Shown piece after piece: positions 62,053-64,000 of a stretch of 64,000 nucleotides of DNA. The notes under the pieces are model-generated. The model did not search any database and was not told the origin of the DNA. It was given only the letters and a program-made list of their open reading frames with translations. Location: assembly GCF_024158745.1 (NCBI RefSeq), contig NZ_JAMZAW010000030.1, forward strand, positions 1 to 64,000. Direction: 5' to 3'. Numbering within the stretch: position 1 is the first letter of the stretch; each line of letters starts with the position of its first letter. This DNA is from Paenibacillus tyrphae (GTDB lineage Bacteria; Bacillota; Bacilli; Paenibacillales; NBRC-103111). The position numbers and the translations under genes were made by a program.

Positions 62053-62288
62053 GCTACACCTCCAGATAAAATTTGGCACACCACACTGCCGCGCTAACGC
62101 ATTGATGTATTATTTTGCTTTTGCTCCTTTCTTGCATGCATTGCTTTCTTTCTGTTTTCTTTCACTAGTTGCGTACGCGATGTCGAATTTGGGTCTGGAC
62201 CGTGGTGAGGTTGCAAAGCTTGAATGAGGATAGAGGATGATGTCGGAACTTGCTGTAGAATGATCGCGAATGTGCTCGGTTGGTGTCG

Positions 62289-62321
62289 TTAATACCAGGA
62301 TAGTATGGCAATAATGCCCAT
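62289..62321 (-). CDS. Possible 10-residue leader peptide (MGIIAILSWY)
   Basis: Upstream of the ATPase gene, AGGAG (62338-62334) stands 12 nt before an ATG that opens a ten-codon frame ending in TAA, reading M-G-I-I-A-I-L-S-W-Y. The ribosome binding site directly follows the left palindromic repeat. It could be a translated leader influencing expression of the exporter/cluster genes, but spacing is long and such short frames arise by chance. Confidence 0.25.
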   Translation of the reverse strand: MGIIAILSWY

Positions 62322-62340
62322 TTTTTTCTTTCTCTCCTAA

Positions 62341-62349
62341 ATGTAACAT
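62341..62349. repeat. Palindrome ATGTAACAT, copy 1
   Basis: A 9-nt palindrome with a single central base, within the divergent regulatory region, in the context AAATGTAACATG. An exact second copy lies 161 bp to the right. Candidate binding site for a regulator of the cluster. Confidence 0.45.
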
Positions 62350-62501
62350 GCGACTTGCATGATCACAAGTAAATTTTACGAAAATATACAAAGAATTACA
62401 CACATGTATTCTAGTTTTTTACTTTTTCTTACCATCTCCATGACTTTTTTCGTCAAATTCCATGTTTATTACGACCTATAGATAACATTATAATCCACAA
62501 A

Positions 62502-62510
62502 ATGTAACAT
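62502..62510. repeat. Palindrome ATGTAACAT, copy 2
   Basis: Exact second copy of the palindrome at 62341-62349, in the context AAATGTAACATA, 7 bp right of the TATAAT box at 62489-62494. On the minus strand it would overlap the -35 region of a promoter using that box. Confidence 0.45.
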
Positions 62511-62692
62511 ATTCCCTAATTCTTTCGGAGGAGAAAGCTGCGCGAATGGAACTGACCGCCGCTCGTCGCCGTCCGTTCCCCAAGCAGCCCGCACTAAACG
62601 CCTCTCGCTTGACTTGCTATCCCGCTTGGAACCCTCTATGCTGGAGATAACAGACTTAACCGAACCATTCCGACTTCGATGGAGGTGCCGCC

Positions 62693-63388
62693 ATGAAACT
62701 GCTGGTCGCGGAGGACGATACGTCCGTTTGCGAGATGCTGCACTTGTTTTTTCAAAAAGAACAGTATGATACGACCTTCGTTCATGACGGGCTCAGCGCT
62801 CAGGAACAGCTTGACCGGTATACGTGGGATTTCGTCATCCTGGACTGGATGCTTCCGGGCAAGGACGGGCTGGCCCTGTGCAGAGATATACGCCGTAAAG
62901 GGGAAACGCCGGTCATCCTGCTTACGGCACGGGACCAGGAGCAGGACCGGATTATGGGGCTTGAGCTTGGAGCCGACGATTACGTGAGCAAGCCGTTCAG
63001 CCCGATGGAGCTGATCGCCCGCATGAAAGCCGTGCTTCGCCGGTACCATCGAGGCGGCGGGGCTGAGGCTGAAGGGGCGGCCGAGCCGCATGAGCTGCTC
63101 AAGCACAAGACGATTGTCGTCAACCTGTCCTCCAGGACCGCCACCGTCGGCGGGAATACGATCAGCAACTTGACGCCGAAGGAGTTCGAGCTGCTCTCGC
63201 TATTCGTCCGGTATCCCAGACGCGTCTTTACCCGCGAACAGCTGCTGGAAAGCGTATGGGGCTACGATTATTTGGGCGAAGAGCGCACGGTCGATGTCCA
63301 TATCAAGCGGCTGCGCAATAAAGTGTCTTCGCCGGAGCATCCGCTGATCGTGACCGTCTGGGGCGTAGGCTACAAGCTGGAGGAATGA
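62693..63388 (+). CDS. OmpR/PhoB-family response regulator
   Basis: A 231-residue DNA-binding regulator. The receiver domain has the acidic pair in VAEDDT (Glu7-Asp9 region), phosphorylation site Asp51 in VILDWMLPGKDG and Lys100 in VSKPFSP. The C-terminal winged helix (about 135-230) carries LTPKEFELLSLFVRYP and RTVDVHIKRLRNKV. GGAGGTG lies 6 nt before the ATG. It stands divergent from the biosynthetic operon and 3 bp before a sensor kinase gene, so it may regulate the cluster, though this is positional inference only. Confidence 0.93.
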   Translation: MKLLVAEDDTSVCEMLHLFFQKEQYDTTFVHDGLSAQEQLDRYTWDFVILDWMLPGKDGLALCRDIRRKGETPVILLTARDQEQDRIMGLELGADDYVSKPFSPMELIARMKAVLRRYHRGGGAEAEGAAEPHELLKHKTIVVNLSSRTATVGGNTISNLTPKEFELLSLFVRYPRRVFTREQLLESVWGYDYLGEERTVDVHIKRLRNKVSSPEHPLIVTVWGVGYKLEE

Positions 63389-63391
63389 CAA

Positions 63392-64000
63392 TGAAGCTGA
63401 GCCATCTGCGGCCGCGCTTCCGGTTTACTTTTTTCCAGCGGCAGTTTCTGTCCCATCTCCTTCTGTCCATGCTCATTCTCGTCCTGCTGGCGGCCGGGTT
63501 TACTTATTACATGAAGCAGCGAACGTTCGACAACGAGACGGAAGAGCTGGCCGGCGTCTCCAAGGGAATCGTCCGCCTGCTCGCAAAAGATGGAGATGAC
63601 CCGACCAGCGCGCTGCAAGCGTATCGCACCCTGCTGGCCGAGCGCCGGACGTCGTTCATCCTGCTGGACCAGACCGGCGATATCGCCTACCGCGACCCGA
63701 AGATGCCCGGCGCGCTGCGGGGCAAGGCGTTCTTGGACGAGCTGCGGTCGCACATGTCCGACACCAAGGACAACGAAAGCTTTATCGTCGAACGCGGAAC
63801 CGAGGAGCCGTGGGTCGTCGTTTACAGGCAAACCAAGCTGAAGCCGCAAAAAACCGAGCTGCACCTCTTCGTCTTCTCCCCGCTTCACGGCATTCAAGAA
63901 ACGATGGAGGCGCTTAACCAAGCGCTGATCTATATGATCGTCGTTATTTTCGTACTGGCCGTCGCCGTCAGCTGGCTGTTCTCCCGCAGCATGAGCGCCA
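63392..64000 (+). CDS. Sensor histidine kinase, N-terminal part (runs off the window)
   Basis: The first 203 codons of a membrane sensor kinase. A basic start precedes TM1 (about 21-42), an extracytoplasmic sensor segment (about 43-175, containing FILLDQTGDIAYRDP) and TM2 (about 180-200) followed by FSRSMSA, where a HAMP domain would begin. The kinase core lies outside the window. It begins 3 bp after the response regulator stop (GAGGAATGACA upstream), so the two are an operonic pair. Signal unknown. Confidence 0.85.

Larger units (their letters stand above)
62053..62692. promoter_or_regulatory. Divergent regulatory region between the cluster and the two-component system
   Basis: About 640 bp without a convincing long gene. 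It must hold the promoter of the leftward 47-kb operon and that of the rightward regulator pair. A TATAAT box at 62489-62494 reads almost identically on both strands (ATTATAAT), but neither strand offers a good -35 box. Two copies of ATGTAACAT lie at 62341-62349 and 62502-62510, and a ten-residue leader reading frame at 62321-62289. The leftward untranslated leader is long (at least about 240 nt if it starts near the left palindrome), leaving room for post-initiation control. Confidence 0.5.

Noticed and set aside
62110..62403. Minus-strand open frame of 97 codons in the divergent control region
   Set aside because: No ribosome binding site, no recognisable motif, unlike neighbouring genes in composition; the region is better read as regulatory.
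62546..62650. Plus-strand 34-codon frame after a GGAGGAG motif upstream of the response regulator
   Set aside because: The ribosome binding site is about 14 nt from the ATG, and the peptide shows no leader or bacteriocin feature.
1..64000. CRISPR arrays, tRNA genes, insertion sequences, phage genes
   Set aside because: No regularly spaced repeats, cloverleaf-like sequences, transposase/integrase motifs or terminal inverted repeats were recognised on either strand.

Overview
The window looks like a chromosomal segment of a spore-forming, moderately high-GC Firmicute, most likely Paenibacillus or a close relative. Support comes from an sspI spore-protein gene beside a SpoU-type RNA methyltransferase gene (the sspI/ysgA neighbourhood of Bacillales), a KtrA/KtrC-type potassium-channel regulator, strong AGGAGG ribosome binding sites, frequent TTG and GTG starts, and an rRNA-type leader with tandem promoters at the left edge. 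No species assignment is attempted.

Layout, left to right. (1) Positions 1-300 resemble the upstream leader of an rRNA operon that runs leftward out of the window. (2) 705-3119 is a minus-strand pair: a membrane sensor protein and an unusual single polypeptide that joins a DesK-type histidine kinase to a NarL-type response regulator. (3) 3463-6937 is AT-richer. It holds remnants of an erythromycin-esterase gene and of an MlrC (M81) gene, then an intact erythromycin-esterase-family lipoprotein and a class-C beta-lactamase-fold serine hydrolase. (4) 7049-8919 is housekeeping (TrmH/SpoU methyltransferase, KtrA/C, SspI). (5) 8982-13100 is a sugar-type operon: LacI regulator, two Gfo/Idh/MocA oxidoreductases and a ThuA-like protein. 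(6) 13277-14041 is an Sfp-type phosphopantetheinyl transferase.

(7) 14701-62052 is the main content: about 47 kb of head-to-tail, often overlapping minus-strand genes forming one hybrid lipo-polyketide/nonribosomal peptide operon. In order of transcription it encodes an ABC exporter (ATPase, permease); a four-gene cassette for a glyceryl-derived extender unit (3-hydroxyacyl-CoA dehydrogenase, FkbH, ACP, acyl-CoA dehydrogenase) with no O-methyltransferase, so probably hydroxymalonyl-ACP; a 3472-residue AL-ACP-KS-AT-ACP-aminotransferase-C-A-PCP-(half C) protein; a free-standing trans-AT; two AT-less KS-DH-KR-ACP proteins; a KS-ACP-C-A-PCP-E protein; a C-A-PCP protein; a KS-AT-(dead KR)-cMT-ACP-C protein; a type II thioesterase; and an RND exporter.

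The logic I infer: an ATP-activated fatty acid is loaded, extended once (possibly with hydroxymalonyl) and transaminated to a beta-amino (possibly alpha-hydroxy-beta-amino) acid. It is then joined to glycine (code DILQIGVIW), extended by three trans-AT polyketide modules, joined to a branched-chain-like residue that is epimerised and then to valine (code DAFWIGGTF), extended with a C-methylated malonate, and released by a terminal condensation-like domain rather than a fused thioesterase. I do not recognise a described product with this order. (8) A divergent 640-bp regulatory region with two copies of the palindrome ATGTAACAT separates the cluster from an OmpR-type response regulator and a sensor kinase that runs off the right end.
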